A stretch of DNA of 41,765 nt from a bacterium 1XD21-70. GTDB taxonomy: Bacteria; Bacillota; Clostridia; Lachnospirales; Lachnospiraceae. The DNA lies in contig RAYB01000045.1 of NCBI GenBank assembly GCA_003669055.1, forward strand, positions 1 through 41,765, read 5' to 3'. The translations under genes were made by a program, and so were the position numbers. Shown in pieces: positions 33,393 to 41,757 of this stretch (its first letter is position 1; each line of letters opens with the position of its first letter). Below the pieces are notes generated by a model. The model was given only the letters and a program-made list of their open reading frames with translations, was not told where the DNA came from and did not search any database.

Positions 33393-33971
33393 ATGAAAAA
33401 TTTTTCTATGCCAGAGCAAGTTTCTCCGACATTAGAAATAGATGAGTTAATGAGGTTGAAACATAGTTTGGAAAAGAATGTATCAAGGGAAGTTGCAGAA
33501 AGCATAATAAAGGAAATTCCATTATCTATAAATTCAACACCAGACATTCGAGCCGAGTGGGTAGAAAAGCTATCTGCTATTCTTGAAAATAGATTTGATA
33601 AAAAAACGGTAAAAAACATTCGCCAAGAGTGCTATTGTAATGAAAATGGTAGGTTAGAAGATACAGCAAATAACTTGAAACAACTCTATCTCTCTTTGGA
33701 TAAGGATTTGCATAGATTTGTCAATGCTCTGAACGAAAATGGTGCCGGTTGGTTTATTAAAGATAATCAACTGTATACAAAAATGTTTACTTGTGAATGT
33801 CCTATGTTAGAAAAAGCAAAAAATTCAAATTCATTAACATGGTGTCACTGCACTGCTGGATATAACAAAAAATTATTTGAGATTGTTTTTGAAAAACCTG
33901 TCTATGTAGAAATTGTGCAAAGCATACGGCAAGGATTTGATTTTTGTCTTTTGAGAATTACATTTCAATAA
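33393..33971 (+). CDS. DUF6144-like cysteine-containing cargo protein
   Basis: Start ATG 33393 (AAGGAG about 7 nt upstream) gives 192 aa. The C-terminal third has CECPML (about 132-137) and TWCHCTAGYNKKLFE (about 149-163), a Cys pattern that could hold a metal or cluster and that I tentatively link to DUF6144. The gene is far more AT-rich than its neighbours and is closed by its own terminator, so it looks like a cargo insertion in the IME. Function unknown. Confidence 0.65.
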   Translation: MKNFSMPEQVSPTLEIDELMRLKHSLEKNVSREVAESIIKEIPLSINSTPDIRAEWVEKLSAILENRFDKKTVKNIRQECYCNENGRLEDTANNLKQLYLSLDKDLHRFVNALNENGAGWFIKDNQLYTKMFTCECPMLEKAKNSNSLTWCHCTAGYNKKLFEIVFEKPVYVEIVQSIRQGFDFCLLRITFQ

Positions 33972-34036
33972 ATTCCAGTTTGTCGGGAAAAATCAAGACA
34001 GAAAAATGATATGAAAACTAAATATTGTTTACCTTT

Positions 34037-34076
34037 AGGTAGCGATTATCTTAACAGACAATCAGCTACCTTTTTT
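34037..34076 (+). terminator. Rho-independent terminator after the DUF6144-like gene
   Basis: AGGTAGC (34037-34043) pairs perfectly with GCTACCT (34065-34071) and is extended by GATT/AATC, followed by a run of Ts. Confidence 0.85.
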
Positions 34077-34122
34077 ATTTCCAAAACTAATCAACACAGT
34101 ACAGAAAGAATGAGGTATCAAG

Positions 34123-34464
34123 ATGATTGAGAGCAAAAATGACGCAAGCAGAAATTTAGAAAAAGCATTGCAGGCATTGGAACAGGCAAAACAGCGTGTA
34201 GCCAACGAAAAGAAAAAGCAGAACGAGAAGAAACGCAAAGCCGAGAACCACCACAAGTACATCATGGGCGGTATTATTGTGAAGTATTTCCCCGACTGTT
34301 ACAGTTATGACGAGGGCGAGTTAAACCGTATCTTGTCGGTTGCCTTGCAGACAAGGGAGTGTCAGCAGATTATCTCTAAAATCAAAGCGGAAAGCAAAGA
34401 AAGCACTCCCCCACAATCCACTGTCCCCAATGCCGAAAACGAAAGCGAGGGCGGTACGGAATGA
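34123..34464 (+). CDS. DUF3847-like mobilization accessory protein
   Basis: This 113-aa protein starts at ATG 34123. It has a coiled-coil Lys/Glu-rich N-terminus (about 5-43) and the core YIMGGIIVKYFPDCYSYDEG (about 46-65) seen in DUF3847 proteins that precede MobA/MobL relaxases. Size and location fit an oriT-binding accessory, but that role is inferred. Confidence 0.75.
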   Translation: MIESKNDASRNLEKALQALEQAKQRVANEKKKQNEKKRKAENHHKYIMGGIIVKYFPDCYSYDEGELNRILSVALQTRECQQIISKIKAESKESTPPQSTVPNAENESEGGTE

Positions 34465-34770
34465 CGAGGGCAACGGAACTGGAAAGCCGAGGTAACGTAT
34501 CCACCCTGTTTACAGGGTGCGCACAGATATACCACCAGAGGTGGTATGTGCGCTCTCCGAGGGGCAAGTTTCACTTGCATGGACTCCTGCGGAGGGCGTT
34601 GTCTGCCTTGCGGCAGCCAAAAGGGGAAACGACAATTCCCCTTCGCAAGCTGCGCTTGCTACCCTTTAGTGAACTTTGCGTTCAGATAAAGGCTAAAGAA
34701 CAGCCTTTATCTGCCCACAAAGTCTATGAGTGCGCCCCACTACCCTGTTGGCAGAATGTAGGTGTTGCGC
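34465..34770. other. oriT: Candidate origin of transfer: structured 306-bp gap before the relaxase
   Basis: At least five hairpins stand in a row: ACCCTG/CAGGGT (34503-34518), a long GCGCACA..TACCACC/GGTGGTATGTGCGC arm pair (34519-34553), GCAAGT/ACTTGC (34564-34578), GCAAGC/GCTTGC (about 34646-34660) and a perfect 11-bp pair CAGATAAAGGC/GCCTTTATCTG (34683-34713). Fourteen nt after the last arm comes GAGTGCGCCCC (34729-34739), resembling the MobQ (RSF1010-type) nick core AAGTGCGCCCT. An open frame crosses the region but looks non-coding. Confidence 0.6.
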
Positions 34771-36345
34771 ATGGCTAATGTTACGAAACAGGCAAGCACA
34801 CGTTTTTCCATAGTCAGGCGGAGCAAGGGGCAGTCGGCAGTCGAGAAAGCATCATACATCAGCAGGAGTATTCTTGTCAGCGAGTTTGACGGGCAGACCT
34901 ACCGCCCCAAATACCATGAGGATTTAGTCCACTGTGAAATTACTCTCCCACCCAATGCGCCCAAAGAGTATGCAGACCGAGCCATTTTATGGAACGCTGT
35001 TGAACTGGCAGAGAAAAGGCAGGACGCACAGCTTGCGAGAATGTTAAAAGCGTCACTCCCCAACGAATGGAGTTATGAACTTGCGGAGGAAGTCGTGAGG
35101 GATTATGTGCAGAGGAATTTTGTTGACAAGGGTATGTGTGCGGATTGGGCAATCCATGACAGCGAGAACGACAAAGGACAGCGCAATCTCCATATCCATG
35201 TAATGCTTACCTTGCGCCCTCTTACGGAAAAAGGGGAATGGGGAGCGAAACAGAAGAAAGTGTATGACCTTGACGAAAACGGGGAGCGTATTCCCGTCAT
35301 TGACAAAAAGACAGGACAGCAGAAAGTTGACAAGCGCAACCGCAAACAGTGGAAATGCCACACCGCCGACAGCACAGACTGGAACAGCCAAGAAAACGCC
35401 AAGATGTGGCGAAAAGATTTAGCCGACACAATCAATGCCACCAATGAGCAGTTGGGAATTGCGCTACATTGGGAACACCGCTCTTTTAAGGAGCAGGGCA
35501 TTGATAAAGAGCCGACAATCCATATCGGGGCGGTTGCCAACGCTTTAGAGCGCAAGGGCATACAGACCGAGAGGGGAAACATCAATCGGGAAATCATCAA
35601 GCATAACATTCTGTTGGAGCAGGCAAAAGAAATGCTCATGCTTGCCAAGCAGGAACTTCACAGCGCACAGTACGCCAAGATTAAAAATACGACGGTCAGC
35701 GTGAAGAATGAAGTCATGGAGATGATTGCAAAAGTGAGGGAGCGCAAAGGCAGACTTGACTTGCCGATTGTCAGCGGAAAGCACCTAAGAAGAATATCCG
35801 ACAGAACCGCCTTGCAGTCAGCCGACAATGCGGAGAAATTCATCACGACAAGGAAGATAGACAGCTTTGAGAGCCTTGCGAAATTCACAGAGGACAGGGA
35901 GCAGAAATATCAGCAGTTGGAAACGGTACATCTTTCCAAGTGGCAGAAACTAAACCGATTAAAGGAACTGTCAAAAATGTATGCCCTCTTTGCGCCGATC
36001 CAAGCCACCTATAAGGAGAGCCAGTCACTAAAAGGACTTGCAAAAATGCGGTATGATAAGGAGCATGAGGACAGCTTATCGAAATACCCCGAATTAAAGG
36101 AGCATATGCAGAGCCTTTTACAGAATGGCGAGAAGATAACGCCGAAACAGTGGAAAGCGGAGATACAGTCTTTGCAGTCTGAATATGACAGTATCGGCAA
36201 AGAGCAGACCAAGACCGCCACAGAATTAGCGTATGCGGAAGTAATCAGCTACAACAAAAAGAACCTTGAGAGGGAGCTTCAGAACGAGAGCCGACAGCAT
36301 AATAAACAGCAAATCAAAGCTAAGCGGAGGGAGGAAGAAATTTAA
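34771..36345 (+). CDS. mobA: MobA/MobL-family relaxase of the IME
   Basis: From ATG 34771 (MANVTKQAST) the relaxase is 524 aa. The N-terminal HUH domain has candidate Tyr29 (VEKASYISRS) and metal-binding H129, H141 and H143 (AIHD...NLHIHVML). The C-terminal half is long and coiled-coil rich. A weak TAGG lies upstream. It would nick the candidate oriT just before it and allow the IME to transfer through the host ICE channel. It is related to but clearly different from the relaxase at 85-1491. Confidence 0.93.
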   Translation: MANVTKQASTRFSIVRRSKGQSAVEKASYISRSILVSEFDGQTYRPKYHEDLVHCEITLPPNAPKEYADRAILWNAVELAEKRQDAQLARMLKASLPNEWSYELAEEVVRDYVQRNFVDKGMCADWAIHDSENDKGQRNLHIHVMLTLRPLTEKGEWGAKQKKVYDLDENGERIPVIDKKTGQQKVDKRNRKQWKCHTADSTDWNSQENAKMWRKDLADTINATNEQLGIALHWEHRSFKEQGIDKEPTIHIGAVANALERKGIQTERGNINREIIKHNILLEQAKEMLMLAKQELHSAQYAKIKNTTVSVKNEVMEMIAKVRERKGRLDLPIVSGKHLRRISDRTALQSADNAEKFITTRKIDSFESLAKFTEDREQKYQQLETVHLSKWQKLNRLKELSKMYALFAPIQATYKESQSLKGLAKMRYDKEHEDSLSKYPELKEHMQSLLQNGEKITPKQWKAEIQSLQSEYDSIGKEQTKTATELAYAEVISYNKKNLERELQNESRQHNKQQIKAKRREEEI

Positions 36346-36418
36346 TGAGAATTTATAGAAATGCGAGTGTGATTGTGGTATTCTATTAGCAGTACAAATT
36401 GATTGCGAGGTTAATTTT

Positions 36419-36949
36419 ATGTGTGAATTGATGTTGATTAGACCAACAAAAATATATGAAAAACAAGTTATGTCCTACAAAGAAGAAATGTTTCAGAACG
36501 GAGATAGCTTTGACGGTTGTGCAGGTCTTGAAGATGTTCATTCATTTGATGAATGGATAGATTTTGAAAAAAGATTAAGAAATAAATATGGTGCAGGATA
36601 TGTTCCGTCAGAAGTATTTTTAGCAGTAAGGAAAAATGATAATTTTGTTGTTGGGATAATAGATTTTCGACATCCGCTATCGGATTTTCTTAAAAGTTTT
36701 GGAGGTAATATTGGGTATAGTATTCGTCCGTCAGAAAGGCGAAAAGGTTATGCGTCTGAAATGCTCAAGTTGATTTTACCTATCTGTTATGAATTTGGAG
36801 AAAGTAAGGTTTTATTAACTTGTGATAAAGAAAATATAGCTTCGAGAAGAACGATAATTAAAAATGGCGGATTGTTAGAAAATGAAGTTGTTGATACAGT
36901 AGGATTAAGTAAAAGTGGCATTATTCAAAGGTACTGGATTTCGATATAG
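36419..36949 (+). CDS. GNAT-family N-acetyltransferase
   Basis: This 176-aa protein has the acetyl-CoA binding motif of GNAT enzymes, GYSIRPSERRKGYASEML (about 100-117), and the following LLTCDKENIASRRTIIKNGG (about 138-157). The gene is AT-rich and lies between the relaxase and a terminator, typical of cargo. The substrate could be an antibiotic, a tRNA-linked amino acid or a protein; it cannot be told from sequence. ATG 36419 has GAGG 8 nt upstream. Confidence 0.87.
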   Translation: MCELMLIRPTKIYEKQVMSYKEEMFQNGDSFDGCAGLEDVHSFDEWIDFEKRLRNKYGAGYVPSEVFLAVRKNDNFVVGIIDFRHPLSDFLKSFGGNIGYSIRPSERRKGYASEMLKLILPICYEFGESKVLLTCDKENIASRRTIIKNGGLLENEVVDTVGLSKSGIIQRYWISI

Positions 36950-37005
36950 TGTTTTTCAACTTCAAAATTGTTATACAATCATTAACAGAATAATTACACA
37001 GCGTC

Positions 37006-37042
37006 AGAGCGTATAGAAAACAAATCTATGCGCTCTATTTTA
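37006..37042 (+). terminator. Terminator after the GNAT gene
   Basis: AGAGCGTATAGA (37006-37017) pairs with TCTATGCGCTCT (37025-37036) at 11 of 12 positions, followed by a T-rich tract. Confidence 0.8.
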
Positions 37043-37060
37043 TTGTAAAGGAGCAGATTT

Positions 37061-37234
37061 ATGGGCAAAGACAGCAACACACAACATAGAGCCACCCGAC
37101 AGCACCCACCCACAAAAATTATCGTGGAAAGGCACTATGTAGGCACTGAAAAAATGGAAACGGTATTCAAACGGATAGCCGAGGAACAGATAACAAAAAA
37201 GGTCAGGGAAATAGCGGAAAACAGCGTAAATTAG
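37061..37234 (+). CDS. Small basic protein upstream of the recombinase (57 aa)
   Basis: ATG 37061 has AAGGAG 7 nt upstream. The peptide is basic with KIIVERHYVGTEKMETVFKR in its middle. It could be a recombination directionality factor or a TnpW-like passenger, as small genes of this kind often lie beside TnpX/TndX recombinases. I cannot assign it. Confidence 0.6.
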   Translation: MGKDSNTQHRATRQHPPTKIIVERHYVGTEKMETVFKRIAEEQITKKVREIAENSVN

Positions 37235-37237
37235 CAC

Positions 37238-37266
37238 TGGAAACGGAAAAGGGAATATAGTATAAT
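37238..37266 (+). promoter_or_regulatory. Promoter of the serine recombinase
   Basis: TGGAAA (37238-37243), a 17-bp spacer and a perfect TATAAT (37261-37266) lie about 40 nt upstream of the recombinase ATG. Confidence 0.6.
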
Positions 37267-37306
37267 AGGAGTTGAGAGGAAGTCCCTTTTCATCAAGGAG
37301 GACAAA

Positions 37307-38944
37307 ATGAAAAGGGCAAAACTGAATAACGACAAAATCACTGCTTTATATTGCAGGCTTTCCAAAGATGACGGCACGAACAACGAGAGCATGAGCATCA
37401 GCACACAGAAAACCATGCTGAAAGACTACGCAAAACGCAACGGTTTTCTGAACTGCCAGTTTTACGTTGATGACGGTTACAGCGGTACAAACTACGACCG
37501 CCCCGCATTCCGACAGCTTATCGAGGACATACAGGACGGGGAAGTGTCAACGCTCATCACAAAAGACCTGTCACGATTGGGGAGAAATTATCTTGAAACA
37601 GGTACTTATATCGAGGTATTTTTCCCTAACCATAACGTGCGGTACATTGCAATCAATGACGGGGTGGACTCTATAGACAACGCACAAATGGATATTACAC
37701 CATTCCGCAACATCATCAATGAAATGTACGCAAAGGACACGTCAAGGAAAATCAAGAGCGCACTCCACGCAAGGAGAATGCAGGGCAAGTATATGGCTAC
37801 TACCGCCCCATTCGGTTATCAGAAAGACGAGAAAGACCATAACCACCTTGTCATTGATGAAGTGACCGCCCCCGTTGTGGAACTGATTTTCTCAATCGCC
37901 GAGGAGGGTGTGGGGCTTCACACTATCTGTAACCGCTTGCGTAAGGCAAAGGTCATAAAGCCGAGTTTCTACAAAAAGGAAATGTTTGAGCGGTACACTG
38001 ACGAGGAAAAAATGTATGACTGGGACACCGCCTATGTCAGCAAGATTTTACGCAATCCCGTCTATGCAGGAAACCTCACCGTAGCGGAAAGACCGACAAA
38101 GACCATGCGTTCCAAGAAAAGACAGTATATCCCGTATGCGGAGCGTGAAATCATCTATGGAACACATGAGCCAATCATTGAACAGAACCGCTGGAACACC
38201 GTACAGAAGATTTTGGATGGCAGACCGCCTGTTATCGGGGAAAGTTCAAGCGGATATGACAACATTTTCCGAGGGATTATAAAATGCGCCGATTGTGGGA
38301 GTGCCATGCTTGCCAAAGTCGAGCAGAAAAGAAAGCGTAACAACGTATTAGACAAGACTTTCTACTGCTGTACCAAGTACCGCAAGTTTGGGAAAGAGGG
38401 TTGTTCATCACACACCATTGAGGCGAGGACGGTTCACGAAGTTGTGCTTGCAGACATTCAGAAACACGCAGGACAGGCACTGACGGACAGGAAAGCAATG
38501 GTAACGGAAATTGCGGAGCGTCTTAATCTCCAAATGTCAGCGGACAGGGAACAGCAGAAAAGGGAATTAAGGCAATGTAAACAGCGTGTGTCGGAAATTG
38601 AAAACCTGTATGCCAAGCTGTACGAGGACTTGACAAGGGAACTGCTGACTGAAAAGCGTTTTCAGATGTTGTCGGCAAGGTATGACAGCGAGCAGGAAGA
38701 ACTGACCGCCAAGATAAAGGAACTTGAAAAAAGTGCCATAGCGGACAAAGAACAGTTATCTTCCATTGAGCAGTTTGCGGAGCAGATAAGCGGTTATGCA
38801 GGAATAACGGAACTCAATTTTAAGATAATCAATCAACTTATAGAAAAAATTCTTGTTTCTGAACCCGTAGAAGTTGACGGGCAGAAAATTCAACGACTTA
38901 CTATCCATTACAAGTTCATAGGGGCACTGGAAACCCTTGAATAA
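37307..38944 (+). CDS. Large serine recombinase (TnpX/TndX family), integrase of the IME
   Basis: This 545-aa recombinase would excise and insert the IME. Seen: the N-terminal resolvase domain with catalytic Ser in YCRLSKDDGT (about residue 19), the DLSRLGRNY helix motif (about 87-95); a recombinase domain (about 165-290, APFGYQKDE and RNPVYAGNL); a zinc ribbon (CADCGSAM...CC...C, about 326-365); and a long coiled coil (about 400-500). It starts at ATG 37307, 5 nt after AAGGAGG. Located 40 bp from the right end, as integrases usually are. The GA crossovers at both ends fit this family. Confidence 0.95.
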   Translation: MKRAKLNNDKITALYCRLSKDDGTNNESMSISTQKTMLKDYAKRNGFLNCQFYVDDGYSGTNYDRPAFRQLIEDIQDGEVSTLITKDLSRLGRNYLETGTYIEVFFPNHNVRYIAINDGVDSIDNAQMDITPFRNIINEMYAKDTSRKIKSALHARRMQGKYMATTAPFGYQKDEKDHNHLVIDEVTAPVVELIFSIAEEGVGLHTICNRLRKAKVIKPSFYKKEMFERYTDEEKMYDWDTAYVSKILRNPVYAGNLTVAERPTKTMRSKKRQYIPYAEREIIYGTHEPIIEQNRWNTVQKILDGRPPVIGESSSGYDNIFRGIIKCADCGSAMLAKVEQKRKRNNVLDKTFYCCTKYRKFGKEGCSSHTIEARTVHEVVLADIQKHAGQALTDRKAMVTEIAERLNLQMSADREQQKRELRQCKQRVSEIENLYAKLYEDLTRELLTEKRFQMLSARYDSEQEELTAKIKELEKSAIADKEQLSSIEQFAEQISGYAGITELNFKIINQLIEKILVSEPVEVDGQKIQRLTIHYKFIGALETLE

Positions 38945-38971
38945 TGGATATTTTCTAAGTCACCTATTCCA

Positions 38972-38982
38972 ACTATCCAACA
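38972..38982. repeat. IME terminal inverted repeat, right
   Basis: ACTATCCAACA is the perfect inverse of the left terminus TGTTGGATAGT and is followed by GA (38983-38984), the start of the topB 3' part. Confidence 0.88.
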
Positions 38983-40785
38983 GACGCCGGGCGGGAGGGG
39001 GAGCTGATCTTCCGGCTGGTCTATGGATATGCGGGCTGTAAAAAGCCAATGGAAAGGCTTTGGATTTCCAGCATGGAGGATGCGGCCATCCGGGAGGGCT
39101 TCGCGCACCTGCGGCCGGGCAGGGAGTATGACAGGCTCTATGATGCGGCCCTGTGCCGGGCCGGGGCGGACTGGCTGGTGGGGATCAATGCCACAAGGCT
39201 TTTCTCCGTCCTGTACGGAGTGACCCTGAACGTGGGGCGTGTCATGTCCCCGACGCTGGCGCTTTTGGTAAAACGGGAGGCGGAGATCCGGGGGTTTGAG
39301 AGCACGCCCTTCTATGTGCCGGAGATTTCCTGCAAGGGCTTTACGGCCTCCGGGGAGAAACAGGCGGAGAAGGAGGCGGCGGAAACAATATGCAAAAGCT
39401 GCGAGGGGCAGGAGGCGGTGGTCCGCACCGTGGAGAAGCAGACAAAGGCCGTGCAGCCCCCGCGCCTCTACGACCTGACGACTTTGCAGAGGGAATGCAA
39501 CCGAATCTATGGGTATACGGCGCAGCAGACCCTCGACTACCTGCAGGCCCTCTATGAGAAAAAGCTGGCGACCTATCCCCGGACAGACAGCCAGTATCTG
39601 ACGGAGGACATGCAGGGCACCGCCCTCTCCCTGGTGCGCTGGCTTCGTGGCAACATGGAGTTCGGGAAATGCTGTACAGCGGAGCCGGATATCGGGCGCG
39701 TGACGGATGGCAGCAGAGTGACCGACCACCACGCAGTCATCCCTACGGCGGAGATCACCCGGACAGACCTGTCCACCCTCCCGGCCGGGGAGAAGGACGT
39801 GCTGACGCTGGTTGCGGCAAGGCTTTTGTGTGCCACGGACCAGGAGCACCGTTTCGAGGCGGTCACGGCGGTACTGGACTGTGGGGGCTGTTCCTTTACG
39901 GCAAAGGGAAAGACGGTCTTACAGATGGGCTGGAAAGAGGTGGAGCGGCTTTACCGCCTGGGGATGAAGCAGGGGAAAACGGAGGAACAGGACAGGGAAG
40001 ATCCCGCCCTGCCGGAGTTTCGGGAAAGCCAGGCATTCCGGCCGGTGTCGGCGTCTGTCCGGGAGGGCAGAACCTCCCCGCCGCGGCATTACACGGAGGA
40101 TTCCCTTCTGGCAGCAATGGAGACCGCAGGTGTTGAAGGCTTACCGGAGGGCGCGGAGCGGAAGGGCCTGGGAACGCCGGCCACCCGTGCGGCCATTCTG
40201 GAGAAGCTGGTTTCGGTGGGGTTTGTGGAGCGGAAGAAGAAGCAGCTTATCCCTACGGAAAAGGGCACGAACCTGGTCACGGTGCTGCCGGACAACATCA
40301 AATCCCCCATGCTGACCGCAGAATGGGAATCCATGCTGAAACAGGTGGAGCGTGGGGAGGCCACGGCAGAGGCGTTCATGGAAGGGATCGCCGGCATGAG
40401 CCGGGAGCTTGTGGAACAGCATACCACCCCGGAGGAACGCTTCAAGGGCCTGTTCCCGGAGGCGGAAAGCGGCCGGAAAGAGGCGGTTGGCGTCTGCCCC
40501 CGGTGCGGCGGCGCTGTCATGGAGAGGAAAAAGGGATTTTTCTGTGAGGGCCGGGAGTGCGGCTTTGCGCTCTGGAAGGAGAACCGCTTTTTTGCGGCAA
40601 AGAAAAAGAAGCTGACAAAAGCCGCAGCTTCGGCGCTCTTGAAGGAGGGGCGCGTCTCCATGTCCGGCCTTTACAGCGAAAAGACGGGCAGGACCTATGA
40701 CGCGGTGGTCGTGCTGGATGATACGGGAGGGAAGTATGTGAATTTCAAGCTGGAATTTCCGGCAAAGAAAGGCAGGAAGAAATGA
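38983..40785 (+). pseudogene. topB: topB, 3' part (split by the IME)
   Basis: Open from the GA at 38983 this is residues 103-702 of TopB: the rest of the Toprim motif DAGREGEL, the active-site Tyr in TYPRTDSQY (about residue 300 of the joined protein), and a C-terminal zinc-finger-like CPRCGG...CEGREC (about 607-628). Internal ATGs (for example 39049) could start translation, but without the Toprim metal residues the product should be inactive. Full function is expected only after precise IME excision. The stop overlaps the next ATG (40782-40785). Confidence 0.92.
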
Positions 40786-41174
40786 GAGAAGGACAGTCTT
40801 TTGAATATGGCGGCTATCATTTTACGCCTCTGCGCCGGTTCCGCAGGAACGAAGGGGATTTCTTTGCGATTTCAAGGCGCCTGGAAACTGACCCGCAATT
40901 AGGGATATGCACCTACAAGGAGCGCCAGAAGATTCCCTATGATTATGAGGGATTTTATGCAGCCTCCACGGACAAATCCTGTGATATTTTCCGTTGTGAT
41001 GAAAATGGGAGAATGTACGTGCCGGGAAGGAATGAACTGTTTATCTATCATGATCCGCTTTTTAAGGATACCATGAAGGAATCTGTGATTGCCGGATTAA
41101 AGGAAATACCGGTACAGTCTGGAAATGGCATATCTGGGCAGCCAGTCAAAAAGGAGCCGGGGCATGGGAGGTGA
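40782..41174 (+). CDS. LPD28-like ICE protein
   Basis: A 130-aa protein whose start overlaps the topB stop (ATGA). It carries SFEYGGYHFTPLRRFRR (6-22) and ASTDKSCDIFRCDENGRMY (about 61-79), which resemble the LPD28 domain of polyvalent ICE proteins; from memory, so tentative. Expressed with topB. No enzymatic motif. Confidence 0.65.
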   Translation: MREGQSFEYGGYHFTPLRRFRRNEGDFFAISRRLETDPQLGICTYKERQKIPYDYEGFYAASTDKSCDIFRCDENGRMYVPGRNELFIYHDPLFKDTMKESVIAGLKEIPVQSGNGISGQPVKKEPGHGR

Positions 41175-41184
41175 CAGGGAAAAA

Positions 41185-41556
41185 ATGAGAATCCGGGAGC
41201 TTACGCGCACCGAGCGGGCAAAGATCCGGAAACTGGTGACGGAATCCTGTGCCAACTATGGCAGCAGGGAGAAACAGTGTATTCCGCTGGACTGTCCCTG
41301 CTACATGCTGGACAAGTGCTGGACGGGTTCCTTGTGCCGGTATTTCCAGGAGGCGGTGCTGGGGGCTGACCCGGCGCTGGAGTCCGCCCTGACCGGGGAG
41401 GACAGCTCCATGAGGCAGAAGAAATGTCCGGTCTGCGGGAAAGCCTACCTGCCGGTCACGAGCCAGGCATATTGCTCCGCAGCCTGCCGGACGTATGCCA
41501 GGCGGAAATCCGAGCGGGAACGCAAGCGGCGGGAGCGTCTGGAAAGGGGGAATTAG
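41185..41556 (+). CDS. Cysteine-rich VLP-like ICE protein
   Basis: Start ATG 41185 (MRIRELTRTER); ATG 41164 is also in frame, and the GGAGG at 41167-41171 fits neither perfectly. The roughly 123-aa protein has a Cys cluster CIPLDCPCYMLDKCW...LCRYF (about 31-55) of the Cys_rich_VLP family and a C-terminal zinc finger CPVCGKAYLP..QAYCSAAC (about 80-100) with a basic Arg/Lys tail. Likely DNA-binding; found near the ends of clostridial ICE operons. Confidence 0.78.
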   Translation: MRIRELTRTERAKIRKLVTESCANYGSREKQCIPLDCPCYMLDKCWTGSLCRYFQEAVLGADPALESALTGEDSSMRQKKCPVCGKAYLPVTSQAYCSAACRTYARRKSERERKRRERLERGN

Positions 41557-41668
41557 TACGCAGCTTAGCAGAAAAGAGGCAGCGTTTTCAAGGGTTTCAA
41601 GGACCGGTTCACAGGGCGGCTAAGGAAGAATACGCTTACCTTGCGAAACAGGGGGAAGCTGCGGACAA

Positions 41669-41694
41669 AAGGCGTTTTTTGCGCCTTATTTTTT
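41669..41694 (+). terminator. Rho-independent terminator downstream of the Cys-rich gene
   Basis: AAGGCG (41669-41674) pairs with CGCCTT (41682-41687), followed by ATTTTTT. No convincing gene lies in the 110 bases before it. Confidence 0.75.
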
Positions 41695-41732
41695 ATCTAT
41701 TAGGAAATTTCTCCATTTTTGCATAAAGAAAA

Positions 41733-41757
41733 ATAACCTACCAAAATGATAGGTTAT
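41733..41757 (-). terminator. Probable minus-strand terminator at the window edge
   Basis: ATAACCTA (41733-41740) pairs perfectly with TAGGTTAT (41750-41757). On the minus strand the stem is followed by TTTTTCTTT, so it would end a leftward gene that enters from beyond the window. Confidence 0.6.

Larger units (their letters stand above)
32167..38984 (+). mobile_element. 6.8-kb IME inserted in the topB catalytic motif
   Basis: The element is 6818 bp counting one GA. Ends are TGTTGGATAGT and its perfect inverse, flanked by GA on both sides, the crossover dinucleotide of TnpX/TndX-type large serine recombinases. Removing it rejoins GCCACC-GA-CGCCGGG in frame within topB. Genes: five small or accessory ORFs, an oriT candidate, a MobA/MobL relaxase, a GNAT, a small ORF and a large serine recombinase at the right end. 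No conjugation channel genes, so it must use a helper such as the host ICE. Confidence 0.92.

Noticed and set aside
34461..34778. 105-aa open frame before the IME relaxase
   Set aside because: It spans five hairpins and the nick-like core, has no family-like features, and fits an origin of transfer better than a gene.
32165..38984. Intein or intron interrupting TopB
   Set aside because: The insert has a serine recombinase, a relaxase, inverted ends and a GA crossover; no splicing domains or reverse transcriptase are present.
41424..41726. 100-aa frame overlapping the Cys-rich gene
   Set aside because: Its first half is an out-of-frame reading of the Cys-rich gene, and the second half runs through a terminator.
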